A stretch of 64,000 bases of DNA from Syncephalis plumigaleata. Taxonomy: Eukaryota; Zoopagomycota; Zoopagomycetes; Zoopagales; Piptocephalidaceae. Position numbers and translations under genes: made by a program. The DNA is taken from NCBI GenBank assembly GCA_025201365.1, contig JAIXMF010000001.1:1364001-1428000 (forward strand). The letters run 5' to 3'. Of this stretch, positions 1-14,094 are shown piece after piece. Below the pieces are notes generated by a model. The model made no database searches. It worked only from the letters and a program-made list of their open reading frames with translations, and had not been told where the DNA came from. How positions within the stretch are numbered: the first letter of the stretch is position 1; the number at the start of each line of letters is the position of its first letter.

Positions 1-1841
1 GATGTCTTCGTCTCGCGTGGATGATTATCTATGATAGCATATCATCGTTAAGTAGACTATTACTCATGACATTGTAACCACTTACCCGATGATAGTGTAC
101 GTGTGATGGACATGGAACGTGAATGACGCACCGATGGCGTACGAGAGGGTGCCGGTGTCGTGGCAGGCGTGGATGCCGCAGTGGAAGCCACCGAAGAAGC
201 AGGCGAATACCGAGGTAGCTCCATTGCTGCAAGTGCTAGTTTCAGACTTGCTTCTACCGCGACACTAATCTCGGCCATATGTTCCGCGGATAAGCTACGC
301 GAATGAATGGCAAATCGTTCTAATATATATTATTAGGTGGTTAGCATCGCAATATCAATGTCTATCTCATCTATCCACTATCCTTAGAGGATTTTCATCG
401 TCATTCATATACTTACCCTGTATGGCAGTTAGTAGTTTTAGCGAACGACCCACCGTCAAACCAAGTGCACGTAGTCCCTCCATAGTAGCCACTTGTAGTA
501 CCTCCCAGTCTAGCATATCCTCATTGGCAAACTGTCTCGTTTGTTCCATCGATAATCCGTGTGATTGTAGCCAGTCGGCTATTTCCTCCTCCTCACTAGT
601 TAGCACGCGTTCACACTTGTCATTAACGATTGTTTCCTGTGAATCGGTGCGACCGTTAAGCGATAAACTACCAAGGGACATGGCATCGACCGGTAGACTA
701 GGCAATGCGATATCATCCGATTTCTGCAATAAACGCGGACTTTCTTTACGTTCTAATGATCGTGCATGGATGAGTATTGATTAAATGATACTGCTCTAGA
801 ATACAGTTCATTGATTTCATCACTTACCTGGTGATGGTGGTACTGCTACTGCTGTTGCTGCTTGAGATAATGGTAATGACGATGATGATCCATGTGATTG
901 CATCACGTGAACAGCCTCATTAGATCCGGTGGCACGTAGGGCAGCAGTGTAGGTTGACACCAATGGTGAAGCTGGTCCATAGCTAGACACTGGACTTACA
1001 GGTCCACTTGGTGTGGCATTGGATGCACGCTCACTGTCACTATCGCCGTCCGAGCCAACTTCCCGTAAGGCAAAGTAGAGTTTTGGCAATGCAGTGGCCT
1101 CAGGAGCTGCTGTAGTTTTGTCGGGTAAATTCGTAGACGACTGTTCCTCAACCTCATGACTGGCACTGCTACTACTAGTGGTGGCATCTTCTTTAGCATT
1201 CTTATCTTTACGATCACTGTCATTACTATGCTCGCTAATATTGTCATTATCATTATCGTCTTCGTCAATGCCACCATTATCACTATAATATTTCACATCT
1301 TCATCATCGTCATCTTCATCATCATTATCTTCTGGGATGGCGGGTGGCGAGGGCAAGGCCTTGAGTTCGAGTAATTTAAGCGTGTCCTCGTCGATGCTGA
1401 TCATACTAAGAGTGCGCGCACGTCTTGGCTTAGTGTCTGCGGTATTCTCGGCCGCAGCAGTCAGAATGTTGATGAGTTCTCGATTCTACATCATGCAAAG
1501 GCCGTCACATGCAAGTGTGCACACAACCAATCATCGTTAGTCAACAAATATGTATCAAGTTGAATGGTGGTGATGGTGGTGCAAGTATGCTATCACCACC
1601 AATACACTCGTAGCATAGTGAAAATGGATCACTTACCGATTTGTCTTCTACGTCGTTAATGTCGTGGTCCTGTGTTACCATTACCGCATTATTATCGATT
1701 GAACAGAATGATCGTCAAGTTTCGATTGTCACTTACCTTACAGAGTTGCAGCAATTCGGAACGAGTCATAAAGTCAAGTTCATCCACAGGTATCAGTGAC
1801 ATCGACTCGATGATATTCTGAGCTAAGCGTGACATTAACAT
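1..1841 (-). CDS. SAM-domain protein, N-terminal part (runs off the left edge)
   Basis: The start is ATG at 1839-1841 (MLMSRLAQNIIESM...). The first exon ends at a GTAAGT donor near 1738. A short acidic exon follows (DHDINDVEDKS, about 1638-1670). Next comes a large exon (about 829-1485) rich in Asp, Glu and Ser, then an exon at about 414-732 carrying a SAM domain (EIADWLQSHGLSMEQTRQFA ... LRALGLTVGRSLKLLTAIQ), then a Ser/Thr/Pro-rich exon (about 85-290). The last intron seen ends near 28 and the coding frame continues out of the window. SAM domains mediate homo- or hetero-oligomerisation in signalling proteins such as fungal Ste11 and Ste50. No catalytic domain lies in the visible part, so I cannot name the protein. 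The exon chain with consistent GTAAGT/ATTAG borders makes it a real gene. Confidence 0.75.
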
Positions 1842-4800
1842 GATGGATAATCTACTGAATTGCAAATGACTACAAGTGGGAAATCAACCGAGAAACAGAT
1901 GGCGTAGAAGGTATAGAAGAGAACACTGCTAATATTGAATAATTAGTAGGTTTTCAATACTCCAGATAGCCAGGAGGTTGTACGTTGTAGCAGTGAATTA
2001 TTATTATTATTGTATTGTTATGATTGTTCTCCTCGCGTGTGTATGAGTGTTTAAGCAATCAATCCTATAGTAGAGTAGTAAAGTAAGACTAGCACCTATC
2101 AACGTAAGATGCTAATACAGAAATATAAAGATAACAAACAAACAAATAGAGAGTGACGAGAGATAGATAAAAGATGGTTAAAGGTGTTTGAGGCCAGTTG
2201 TTGCGCAATAGAATGGTTTTAAAACGAAATAATGCGAAAGACGACAAAGACGAAGACAGTGATGGCAGCGCGTGTGGAAACAAGGTGAAAAGGATGGAAT
2301 GCTGCGGTCACGATAGCCACAACGTGTGTGTGCGTGTGCGTGCTTGTATGTGTTATCGCAACACTTTTCGAAAGATAGAAAGCAAAGACAAGTGGGATGT
2401 GTGTTAATGCAACTGAAAAGACATGTACGAATGCAGGCCGTGCACCACGCGTGCATATCATTCTCAATGAATGTAAGAATGGAGAACAACACACGCCTCT
2501 CTCATCTCAATTGTATCGCCAAGCGTGTCAACTCCGCCATCTAAGCAATACCGCAAATGGTCAAGCGAATGGCCTATTTGGTGAATGTATTTTGTATTAC
2601 GGGTCCATTCTATCCTTTCCTCTCCTTTCTTGTGGTTCGTGGGTTTTCCCTTGACATAGCAACAATACAAAATCGTATACTCTCATTTCCTTTTTGTGTG
2701 GACCGACTAAGCATCTCTTCGTGGGGGTGGAACACAAAGATGATCACTTGAGAGAGCAATGCTGCCAATACTGCCGAGCATGCCATAGTTCACATTGCAA
2801 TACGCGTGTTTAACACCATTGAACAACATGGGCGAGCAATACCCTGAAAACCTAACCGCCTAGCCCTATAGTTCCAGTTTGCCTAGCGGGTTCATAGAGC
2901 ACTCATGTGATGTGTGCGTAGTCTCATGTTTATTTTCACAAGTGGAACTAGTCAATACGAATGACATTAGAGTGGGAATGATGTGGCAGTAGGGCATGGA
3001 TCATAATGTTGTTGCTGATGATGTTGATGATGTTGATGATGCTGCTGATGGTGATGGTGATGGTGATGGTGACTATTCCGGTTACTCGATGCCATGCTGC
3101 AAGCCATTATGACGGGTAAACGCGTTGGGCACATGGCAGCTGTCGTGTTGCTCCCATTCATTAAACGCAATATTACACTTCTATAGAAGTTGTAGTCGTT
3201 CTAGTAATGATGTGCACTTGTGCTTATTCACTTGGAATATTTGCCTTGTATGGACTCGTGGTCATTGCCTAGTATAGAAATTATCGAGACAATTTTTTTC
3301 TCTTTTTTTACTATTGATCGACAATGATCCATTTATAAATGGCTTAAAGAAGCATTTGTTTATTGATCTCTTTATGAATACATTCACGTCTATGTCAATA
3401 ACCGATCAACTTATTCAATAATAATGATGATGATGTATAATAGCCACGCAAGCAACACGTTATAGTGTGCTGAAATGGCACACGAAAGTGAATACAGCAT
3501 GAATTGAATGTACAATAACAACAATGATAGTGATAGTGACCATGCACACGATTAACATCATCTCTTTTCTACTAGGACGACGATAATGATGATGCATCAA
3601 TTACACAATATACGTATACTCATTAAGCCTTACATTCTATCTATATGTGTTTAATCGCAATGATTGATTATCCTATTATAATCATTGACTCGCTTTACTA
3701 ATCACTATTATTAAATTATACACACACGCATATATAAACAAGTATCTATTTACTAACTGACTATTTATACCTGCATAGTCATGAGAATACTAGTCAATTG
3801 AGTAACATCTGTACGACGAATCAACTTGTACACTGCTTGTACTAGTGTGCTCTATTATTCATTAATGCAATGATATAAAGAGAAAAGAAAGATAACCCCT
3901 GAATTTGCTTTGATCAATTTCATCATCATTATCATTGTCGCCATGATTATTATTTTACGAAATATGCACCTTGTACATGGACATCTATGAATGGAAACTA
4001 TCCCAGTTGCATTGGCTACTACTTGATTAGTCGGTCCGTTGTAACTGTACACACACACGCATAGTCTATGATGTTGTCACGCCCTTAGCTATGTGCACCT
4101 CTTAGTTGACTGGCTGACGTCTACACTCCCTCGTTATTCTCGCTTTAACGAGAATGAAATGGCCTTTGGTTGCATTGAATGAATCGTCATGCCATGACTC
4201 ACGTGTTCAACTGCATTCACATCCATGAACACGGAAATGGGAGTGTCCTTTTTATAGCATCGATGAATGGTGCCCATTTACGACATGACTAGCAATATCC
4301 CAATCCATATTGTCACGCTCTATCGCTGTCACTTGTCATCATCATTACTATTATTGGCGGTGGTGGTGACTAATCAATCCTCCATCTATCCATTGACACG
4401 TTGTTAATATTAACCATTATTGACAAAAAAAGTGAACGAGCTATTGGATACTGCCACACAATTCACTAGTATATATACGTATAAATATTTGCTAGTGTAT
4501 AACGACAGTTGGATAGTAAACTGGTGTTAGGATAGGGCATTCCCCTTGGCTGCAAGTGTGTGATTCAATCAAACGTCGTCATTAACGAACAAGGAGAGTG
4601 AGAAAGAGAAAACGAGGAGAAAACCACTGTCATCGAACCTAAAAAACACCAATGGTCGATTGCACTGCGGTAGCATGAACGAGTGTGAATGAACGTGTAA
4701 ACAAGTATATCCACACTGTTAGTACTACTTACTGGTTTTTTACGTCTCTCTCGGCATTGTCAAGTGATTCTATCCTGTTCTGATCCTTACCACCATTGCT

Positions 4801-7502
4801 TCTTTCTTTCTTCTTTCCTCTTCTTTTCCTTGATTCTTTGCAATTATTAAGCGTTGCATAAGCTTCGTTCTCCTTGATCAAAGAAGATAACCAACAACAA
4901 GCATATCATTTCTATTTGTTGCTTATTAGCTAGTTTGATCTTGTTCTATTCGATCAACAACCTACAACAGATTAAGCTTGCTAATAACTACCCTACTAAT
5001 TTTATAATCATCATCATCAACAACATCATCATCATCATTATCATTGTCAAACTCATCATCGTCATCATCATCATCATAAGACTGCGTTGGCTGCTTGCTG
5101 TGCTGGTGGCTGTGCCCCTTTCGATCGTGTATTCCCTCTCCGCACCACTCGCTTTTTCCATTCTCGTACTTTGCTTTTATCTTGCTATTTTACTCTATTG
5201 ACGGTTTTTCTCTTTGAAAAAAATTGACTTTTCCTGTGTCTCACTGTGTTTATTCTCCCTCCTTCCTTTCATCTTCTACTACGTCTGTATTGTTGTCGTC
5301 AGTATATCTATCTATTTGTCATTCTATCTATTTATATATACAGAGAGAGTTGTATCAAATATAAAGGTATCAACGATAACAATAACGACAACCACCACTA
5401 CCACTACCACACACTGCTAGCACACACGCATTTCGTGACGTCCTTCAACTCCTCCTCCTCCTCCTCTTTTACATTCTTTCCTTGACTCAATCTCGCTTGC
5501 TTACTTTATAACGAAGTCAGCAGTGGTTTATCTCGTATTACTGAGTCAACACGCTGAGTTCCTTTTTATTATTCCGATTTGTTGGGTTTACCGCTTTTAT
5601 ACACGAATACGTCAGTGATAGCAGTTTCTCTTCTCTCTTCTTCCTCTTCTCTCTCTTTTTACATTCTCGTTGATATATAATCTCCGTTGTGCTGCCAAGC
5701 AGTATCCAGTGGTTGTCTGCAGACAATTATTCCGCTTTATTGTATAGCGCAACTACCACATTGTTATCGTGTTTAGTGCGCAATAGACTACCATAGACCT
5801 GTCTATTCTTATAGTGGCTTGGCTACACTCTTTCTCTCTCTCTGTCTCTGTCTCTGTCTCTAGCCCTCTGTCTCTAGCCCTCTGTCTTTCTTTATTTTAT
5901 TTATATTTATTTATTTAACTGCCTATCTATCTAGTATTGTCTAGGTAGGTGAGATTTGTTACGGTAAACGACTTTACGTAGGTGAATTCCCCTTCGTCTC
6001 CACGCCATACCCTTATCTATTTACCTTACATTGTGTACGGGTGTACGGGTGTATGTGTGTGTGTGTGTGCTTGTCCACCTGACCACCTTCATAGCAAATT
6101 ACTCTCTATTCCTTTTCACGCTTGTCACCTGACTTGTGGATCCTTGTCCTTTATACTACCGGAAAAAAGAAGTCTACTGTGGTTAGTATTGCTCTTATTA
6201 TTGTTGTTATTGTTATCATCATCATCGACTATTACAAACCGATGTTTACTTTGTCCTGAATAATTTATCGCTTAATCTCTTGCTTTCTTCTTCCCTTGCT
6301 CTCTTGCTCAGTCTATCGAATATTAATATATACTATCGTATTATTGTTATTTGCGCACTATTATATTATCGTTTCATTCCATTATCGTTTCTCATTCCTA
6401 TTCCCTTTCGGTCAACCATTTAGTTATTCTATCCTATTCACCACAGCGTTGTACGTTTCAAACTGCCATCACCTATCACTTTGATTGTATCTAGTGCCAT
6501 CCTCGCTTATTCATTCAACGAGTCGAGCACGACTTCATTGTAGGATACTCTCGTGTATGTGCGTGTACACTTGGTAAGTTGGTTGGTTGGCCCTTGTTAG
6601 CACTGATACCAACCATTCCCTTCCTAATCGATAGACAGATATATAATCAACTCATTAGTTGTTACGCTATTGAATCATCATCATCATCGCCATCATCATT
6701 TATCTCCGGTCTTCTTTTAGAAGCCATACACCCACACACTTCATACTTCATACTTCATACGTCATACGTCATTGCGCTGAACCCTTTTTTGATCTGTGGT
6801 AGGTTTACCAGCATTCCTGTACCAGCATGCACAACATTTGTAACAGTAGAGAACGAGCGAGTGTGTGTTTGTGTGTGTGTGTGTGTGCGTACAATCACGA
6901 TGGAAATACTTGATTTGATACAGTGTCCTACTACACGAATGCACGCTTATGATCATTCATTATAGTGGTGTGCATTCCACTTGATATGAATGAATGAGTT
7001 GCACGACAAATGGCAAACATTATATCATCCAATTAGATTACAATCATTTGAATGGGATGATGGGGGATTGAGTGGTAAAGTAGAGATAGGTACACACGAA
7101 GGATATTAATTGCCCTACTACGTTGTACGACATTAGCACGACGAGATTGGTTGTTTCCACCATGCTCAGCATAAATATACCCTGATGAGTTACTTTGCAA
7201 AGTAATGTCGTCATTGATAGACTGAATTGGATAGGATAATGATGAAGCGGATAAACAAAAAACAAACAATGATGACTAGACTAGTCATATGGATTGATCT
7301 TTGCCATTGTTTATTTATTCTTTTTTCTCTTACTCTTGCTCACTCTTGCTCTTTTCGCTTGCTTAGTATTGATTGTGTATGTTTATCCATGTTAATTACA
7401 TACTAATTCATCTATTGTTGCTATTATTATTTGTGGATTACAGACTACTACTACAACTATAACAACTTGTTGGACAACTATCCTATATAACCAACTCATC
7501 CC
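1842..7502. other. Long gene-poor region, pyrimidine-rich leader
   Basis: No convincing gene is visible in these 5.6 kb. The right half (about 4740-7450) is strongly C/T-rich on the plus strand, with simple repeats: CAT/ATC trinucleotides near 5010-5080, TCTCTG near 5835-5885, GT runs near 6053-6070 and 6863-6887. The same texture precedes other plus-strand genes here, so part may be promoter and 5' leader of the RhoGEF. A possible 5'UTR intron runs from a GTAAGT at 6574 to a TTACAG at 7443 (inference). Short open frames are low-complexity. A minus-strand frame at 2967-3170 contains a poly-His/Gln run but no supporting gene structure. Confidence 0.5.
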
Positions 7503-10500
7503 ATGGCTACCGTTGATGAACGTATGCTAGCCAATACTGGTGGCACTCGTCGTTCATTTCTGTTCCTTCGAGCTCCACCGCCACCTGAGTCACTCGTATT
7601 ACCAACGGATGATGATTTAGTCGAGGAAACCGACGACGATGTTACAGGTAAGTTAGCACGTGTGTATCATATCATATCATGACTAATTGTCAAACCACTG
7701 ATGTTATTTACAGCATTTGGTACTTCCACTACCAATGTTGGCAGTCAGTCAAATCTTCCAACACCGACTACTTCCAAAAACAATGGCATTGGGCCATTCG
7801 TAACCATCGTTGATCAGAATAGTAGTAGTGGCAATATCGACATTCATCGTGATGTAGGAAAGGAAAATCTAAACGCCGGACTCATCGATCCCACTTATGG
7901 CACCATACAACGTACTAACTTTATTATACGAAAACCCTCCAAACGACGTGGTGCTACGGCAGAAACAAATGAAGACTCGGGCATTAGCATTGCTTCCGTA
8001 TTTCTAGCACCTACTGGTCGAGATGATGAAGTCAAAGATGATAAAGCACTAGGTCAAATGATGGCCACCTTTGATGAAACTCATATTTCCACTACTTCCA
8101 CTACTTCCACTTCCAATACTGCTACTGCCACTACTTCTACTGCTATAGCTATCGATATTGCTGATTCTACCACGCTGAATGACACTGATATAACATCGTT
8201 TGGTCCGAGACGTATTCATCCTATCATGGATATGGTAGACTCGCCTATTAGTACGGGAACACCCTCGCTGTCTACCTCACCCACTACTGCTGGCACTACT
8301 GCTCGTACGAGTATTATCGCGGAATTTGGCCTATTAGACGATACTACCTATGACAATATAACGGGTTCAGCCGATAGTAGTACAGTAGAGGGAGATGCCT
8401 CATTCAGATCACCGGTATGGCATCGTGCCGTCGATCATCGTTTCTCTGTACCGCAACCGCGTGTCTCTTCACAGCGTACCACGCCCAAGGGAACACTACG
8501 CAACTCGATGACCACTATAGATCAGTCGGCTCATCTAACGATACAGGATCAACTACAACTACATCAGGCAGATCAAAGTGTCTATGTTACACCCGGCGAG
8601 TTGACACCACGATTATCGCGACATGGCTCGTATAACGATAAACAAGAGGATATACTTGACGAGGAGGAACCAGCATTGACATTGACGACTGAAACGACAA
8701 TCATATCCAACGAGTCTGAACTCGATGAGGGCTCATCTGTTCGCCTTAGTCAACTCACCCTTGACCAGCTGATGGAGGAGCGTCAAAAGATCGCCATGGA
8801 GATACTGGACACGGAGCGTACCTACGTCGAACGACTCACCATTCTCTTGGAGCAATTCCGTGATCCACTCGCGGCTAAGGTCGGTAAACCAGGTCAGATT
8901 CTAACCGATGCCGCTATTCAAGAGATATTCAAGCATCTTGAACCGATTCTCCACTTCCATCGTGAATTGCTACAACGATTGGAGTCACGCATCAATGTAC
9001 CCAGTTGGAATCCGGTGCAAGGCTGCTTGGGTGATATCTTTATCAGACTTGCACCCTACCTTAAAATCTACACCATGTATCTCGGCAACTGTAGTCACGC
9101 CATGGGTAGGGTCAGTGCTCATATGGGTGCTAGTCCAGCGTTTGTTCGCTTCCTCAAGGTGAGTACTATTTGATAATAACGTGTAATGAAACGTAGACCA
9201 TTAACGCATTATCATTCCATTTATTATAGGAGGTCGATATGAAACAAAGAATGCCCGGTATCACACTGCAGGCTTATTTGCTCGAGCCAATGCAACGAGT
9301 GCCACGCTACTGCCTACTACTGGAGCGACTGATGCGCAAAACGGGTATTGGTCATCCAGATCATGAACAACTAAAAGATGCACTCGAAGAAGTGGAAAAA
9401 GGTAAATCAAAACAATATATATATCTCTCGCACTATTATGTATATGTCCACTTGTAGCATTTGTACTAACGTTGATGCATTCCTATTAGTTACCAAGTTT
9501 GCTAATGAAATGTTACGTGGCCACGATGAAGCAAGACGAATCATCGATATACAACGATCATTGGCCGGATTTAGCGAGGTATGATAATAACTACAATTAC
9601 ACATTAGGATACTCGTCTAACCACTCGTTATAAATGATGTATATAGCGTTTACTCGTGCCAGGTCGCAAGTTGTTAAAACGTGGATCTGTAAGAAAGGTA
9701 TAGTTTCCTATTATTCATGTTATTGATACATACAGCTGTATTAATTATATATATTATACAAAAAGATCTGTCGTAAGAATCATCAACGACGTGAATTCTT
9801 CCTCTTTTCGGATATTCTTTTGTACGCCAGTCCCGGTATCATCGAGGACTCTTTTGTATTTCATCGTAAATTACTATTGGAACATTGTAAAGTAGTATCA
9901 GTGACCGACAATGAGAGTAAGTAATGCTTGACTCAATCATAGATTTATCATAATAATAATCATGATCGTGATTATGATCGTAGTGGTACAAAATGCCTTC
10001 CAAATACTGAGTCCCGATAAATCGTTCCAAGTCTACACGGAAAGCCCGCAGGAGAAGCGTGAATGGATCGATGCCATTAGCACTGCTATTCAAGAGTTAC
10101 AAGAGGCGCAGGGAACGTTGAAGAAGGAGAAGAAGGCTCGACCACAGCTGGACTCGTTCAAGCATCGAGTGGTGGACGAGTACAAAGCACCAGTCTGGGT
10201 GCCTGACGACGACGCGGTCTGTTGTATGATATGTGATCTAGAGTTTCGACTCTATCGTCGCAAGCATCATTGTCGTTTGTGCGGCAAGGTGGTTTGCCAT
10301 GCCTGCTCGTCACGTAATTTCCTCATTCCCGGCGAGTCTGCCGAACAGGATCGAGTGGAACGAGCCTGCGATCTATGCTTCCACGAACGATGGGGCAATG
10401 CCGACGTTGACGACGAAGAGGAAGAGGCATTGGCCGATCTATGGCGTTCTCGCACCTTGAACTTTGTACAGTCACCCGGATTAGCTGCACGTATCGGTCG

Positions 10501-11109
10501 AGTAAGTGTGAATACATGCACGCGCACACATGTGTCATAGTACTAATAATTGCACCCATCCTATGTGAACGCTGTAATAGATGAACACTATTAGTGAGTC
10601 GCCAGCCGCTAAATGCTGCGGTATATGTCGCAAAGATTTCACCGTATTTCGCTGGCGGGTAAGTAATCATCATTACTACGCATATAGTATACATGCTAAT
10701 CATAACAATTATTATTATCACTATTAGAATGTTTGTGCTTCATGTCACAAGACAGTGTGTGGCGAATGTCTATCTAAACGAGCTCAAGTCGACGCTGTCA
10801 ATCTGGCCGCAGCCAATGGTAATTCACTATGCTCCTCCGATCCTAGTGCTCGTATTTGTGATCCATGCTATATGGGTAAGTATATTCTCATATTATCTAC
10901 GAAAGTCATGAACATGTGTAACCCTAATCATTCCATTGTATTTTTTAGGTGTGGATCCCTCGTTGATTGTTCTTGAAGAAAATGGCAATGGATGGCGATT
11001 TGTCGCACCTTCCGGCAGTCAGAGAATCTACGAAATGAGAAAAGTGGTGCTCTCAGTAATAGTATTACGGTTCAAGCGTAATGATGACGATATTACCTTT
11101 CTGGATTAG
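7503..11109 (+). CDS. Rho guanine-nucleotide exchange factor with DH, PH and two FYVE-type zinc fingers (FGD-like)
   Basis: There are ten exons: 7503-7647, 7714-9158, 9230-9401, 9490-9578, 9647-9697, 9766-9916, 9984-10501, 10581-10658, 10728-10875 and 10949-11109. The N-terminal third is Ser/Thr-rich and disordered. The DH (RhoGEF) domain starts near 8770 (LMEERQKIAMEILDTERTYV) and continues through AYLLEPMQRVPRYCLLLERL, the conserved helix of DH domains. A PH domain follows (REFFLFSDILLYASPG ... QVYTESPQEKREWIDAI). Next is a classical FYVE finger with the phosphoinositide-binding motif (YRRKHHCRLCGKVVCHACSS), then a second C-x2-C finger (CCGICRKDF ... CASCHKTVCGECLS) that lacks the RHHCR patch. 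By family knowledge it would activate a Cdc42/Rac-type GTPase at PI3P or PI-rich membranes. The DH-PH-FYVE order matches animal FGD proteins. Confidence 0.9.
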
Positions 11110-12736
11110 CAATCCTCTATATATCCCTCTCTCTCTCTTCCTCCTATCTACACTGTAGATATTCATATCCTTACTATTGCATGTCAAATAGATATTCATG
11201 TATCGCACACTCATATATTTCCTGGCTAATCCAACCACATTACGTGTTTACCACTTACCCGTTTTACTCTCTCTCCCTCTCTATCACTTTCATACAAGCA
11301 TAGATTCAATCCATTCATTGAATCATGTCATTGTCATTCTCTCTCTCTCTTATCATTACTTGACACCTTCTTATAACTATCTTCACGATGTAAATGTTTT
11401 TAGTTGTTTTTATTTGTATCTTTCATTGGTTAGCATTAACATACCTACAAACATACAAGTATATACCTATATTTGTAGGTATGTTGATGCCGATTGCTTC
11501 TCTTTACCTCTCGCTTTTTTTACGTTTATCATCATACTCTCATCATCTTCATCTTCAATATTTATTCGTTTATTCAATAACTATTATATTGATATTTATA
11601 TATATATTCGGCCTTACTATATTTATCTACTCAATTATTTCTTCTTTCTTTCTTTCGTTTTATTTTTGTTGATGTTGGTGTCGTTGTCGTAGTTGTAACT
11701 ATTGCTGCTGTTTGAATCTTTATGCAAACAATATCAACATTAATTTATTATATATTCCTACTATTACATGAATCAATGTGGACTCTCCTTTTTGTTTCCA
11801 TTTGATAATGACCATTCGTTGATGTATCAGCTGCTACTACTACTGCTACTACTACTGCTGCTGCGAGTGATAATAATGATAGTGGTGGTATATTCCTCCT
11901 TTCCCCCTCTTCTTATCATCATTGGCCTAGCTTGTTTATATAAAACAACACAACGTGGCGTTTATTTTATTGCTCCTTTTTATATGCGAAACCATGCATT
12001 CTGATCTAAACATTCGCATCTATATATACGCGTATATATATCTCCATTTGAACTTTGTAAACAGCATCATTAAAGTGAAGTTTCTTTTGCAAAGAATAGG
12101 CTCACATCTACCTACACAATCATGCAACAGTCACATCGTGCTTATCGATAATGTCACGGCATGTAATATCCGTTAGAATTACTGTATTCATTTCATTATC
12201 GTAAAAAAAGAAAGGTAAGCCATTTCTATTTGTACACTTTCGCACGACACATGCTATACCGTACAAGGCGTAAAGCGCGTCCAAATTAAACGTCGCCTAT
12301 CTGGTCATGGCGTCAATGGTAGTATCAAGTTGGTGTAGCGAGAGAGAAAAAAAACAGTTTGTAACCTCACCACTTTTTCTTTCTTTGAAACAAGCCACGT
12401 GTTACTAGCGAATAATCTGGCTACTTACTACACTGCATACAAGTTCCAACTTGTTCGGGTAGTACACTACCGCTACCATAGCCACCTACACACAACAATG
12501 ATAGCAACGACAACAACCTTAAATACCATCAACGAGATACACGTTCTCGAGTGTCGTTTCCACATCTTGTGTCTTTTTCTTTCTTTCTTATCTTTTTTTA
12601 CGAAGTTTTGCGCGTATTAACGACACTCATACTGCGATTTATTATAACTTTCCACGTCTTTCTTTACGCTTGTGTCCACACCTACTAATTATCCAATAAT
12701 TAACTAATTAATTGATTTATATATATTTATATCATA
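11110..12736. other. Intergenic region, low complexity
   Basis: This is the 3' flank of the RhoGEF and upstream region of the next gene. It holds CT-rich runs (about 11115-11150, 11335-11350), AT-rich tracts and trinucleotide runs (CTA/CTG near 11831-11870). The open frames are low-complexity and hydrophobic only because of T-richness. I see no RNA gene. Confidence 0.45.
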
Positions 12737-13693
12737 ATGTCTGTATCATCCGTGTTTACTAACGCGTCATTACTACTACGCCAGTGGATGCAACCATGCT
12801 TTGGTGATGTGGCTAGCAATAATAGCACCAATACAAAATCATCAACAACATCATCATCATCTGTAATGCAATCTACTGCGTATGCATCCGAATCAACACA
12901 AGATTTACTATGTAATCATCCTAATAATGTTAGTAAACTGCCCGATCCCATCGATATCATGACCATACCACCAGTGGCACACTCGCCTATTGATCAATCA
13001 CCGCCACACTCGCCTGTATCGTCTAAACGTGCAATGTCATCGAAACCGGCGTTCGTTCTTTCACCGGCACCACCACCAAAACGTAAAATGTCCACCACGC
13101 CATATCCGACATTGATCGCTCCTACCACTGCACTGCCACCGCCACCGATTACACCGCCACCCACACCCGGTAGACTGACTCGTCCCGTTACGTATACGCC
13201 ATTAAGCCTGCCACTAAGAATGCCAGCATCATCACCATCATCATCATCGTGTGTGGCGCCATTCTCGAAAATACTCGTACCATCAAGTCCTGCATCAAGT
13301 TATCAGCCGCCATCTTCTGTGCCATCACTTGTGCATACGCCGGCACGATCGCGTTCACTCTCCTCGATGGAGAGTAGCGAGAACACTTGGTCACCAGCAT
13401 GTGCCTCCTCGCAAATGCACTCTACTTGCATACCTCGTGTATCACCTCTCTTCGTCGAGGATCCAAAGACAATACGGCAGAAACGACGAAGTACCTATAG
13501 CGGTGCTGATTCGTTATCCTACGAAAAGACCGTATCACGACGCACATCCGCCGATCTAACTGGTATGGCACGTCAAATAGGATTCATGTCGCGGGAGGAG
13601 AGTCAACTCATTGAAGGATCACTGACCCATGCAATGCTGGAAGTGATGCTCAAGTACAACGATGATCCAGCCAGCAATGCTATCGCTTGTTAG
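12737..13693 (+). CDS. Ser/Pro-rich protein of unknown function (318 aa)
   Basis: This is a single uninterrupted frame from ATG 12737 to TAG 13693, with a pyrimidine-rich, then AT-rich upstream region. The protein starts MSVSSVFTNASLLLRQWMQP and is mostly Ser, Thr and Pro, with many SP and TP sites (for example SPPHSPVSS, PPPITPPPTPGR), which suggests proline-directed phosphorylation or SH3/WW partners. The C-terminal about 70 residues are more ordered: RRTSADLTGMARQIGFMSRE, then ESQLIEGSLTHAMLEVMLKY. The RRTSAD segment resembles a basophilic kinase or 14-3-3 site (inference). I do not recognise the family. The length of the open frame and the compositional contrast with its flanks support a real gene. 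Confidence 0.65.
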   Translation: MSVSSVFTNASLLLRQWMQPCFGDVASNNSTNTKSSTTSSSSVMQSTAYASESTQDLLCNHPNNVSKLPDPIDIMTIPPVAHSPIDQSPPHSPVSSKRAMSSKPAFVLSPAPPPKRKMSTTPYPTLIAPTTALPPPPITPPPTPGRLTRPVTYTPLSLPLRMPASSPSSSSCVAPFSKILVPSSPASSYQPPSSVPSLVHTPARSRSLSSMESSENTWSPACASSQMHSTCIPRVSPLFVEDPKTIRQKRRSTYSGADSLSYEKTVSRRTSADLTGMARQIGFMSREESQLIEGSLTHAMLEVMLKYNDDPASNAIAC

Positions 13694-14094
13694 GCATGGA
13701 TAACAACATCAACGATAAGCATAATGCTTTACTTTAACTTTATTATTATTATTATGGTATAACATTACAAATAGACACGATATACATCGAGTAGATGGAT
13801 CTTAATGCAAGGAATAGCCAATTAACAGTATCTTATAATATTCCAGTTTGTATTGCATGAAGTAGATTTAATAAAAAGATTGATCAATATATTCAGATAT
13901 TATGCAATGCTTGTGGCAGTATATTCGCGGTAAACACCGGATACAAACAATGCCGGATTGCCCCTTTCCCTTTGATACGATTTTCTATGACACAATTTCA
14001 TTTTTTCCTTGTGATCACAATGACGAAATGATTAGATTTCAATTGAATAGTGACATCGTTGCTTCATTTCCTCCCACTTTTCCTCCTATTTACA
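13694..14094. other. Intergenic gap
   Basis: AT-rich spacer with an AATAAA-like element near 13870. An ATG frame starting at 13902 is not favoured, because the TANGO2 start at 14095 explains the downstream exon structure. Confidence 0.4.

Noticed and set aside
2967-3170. Poly-His/Gln small protein on the minus strand
   Set aside because: Produced by a GATGAT/GTGATG repeat. No supporting exons, no conserved segment, and no promoter-like context.
4935-6965. Several 60-130-aa hydrophobic open frames on the plus strand
   Set aside because: They are translations of CT- and AT-rich low-complexity DNA with no domain or codon signal; more likely leader or promoter sequence.
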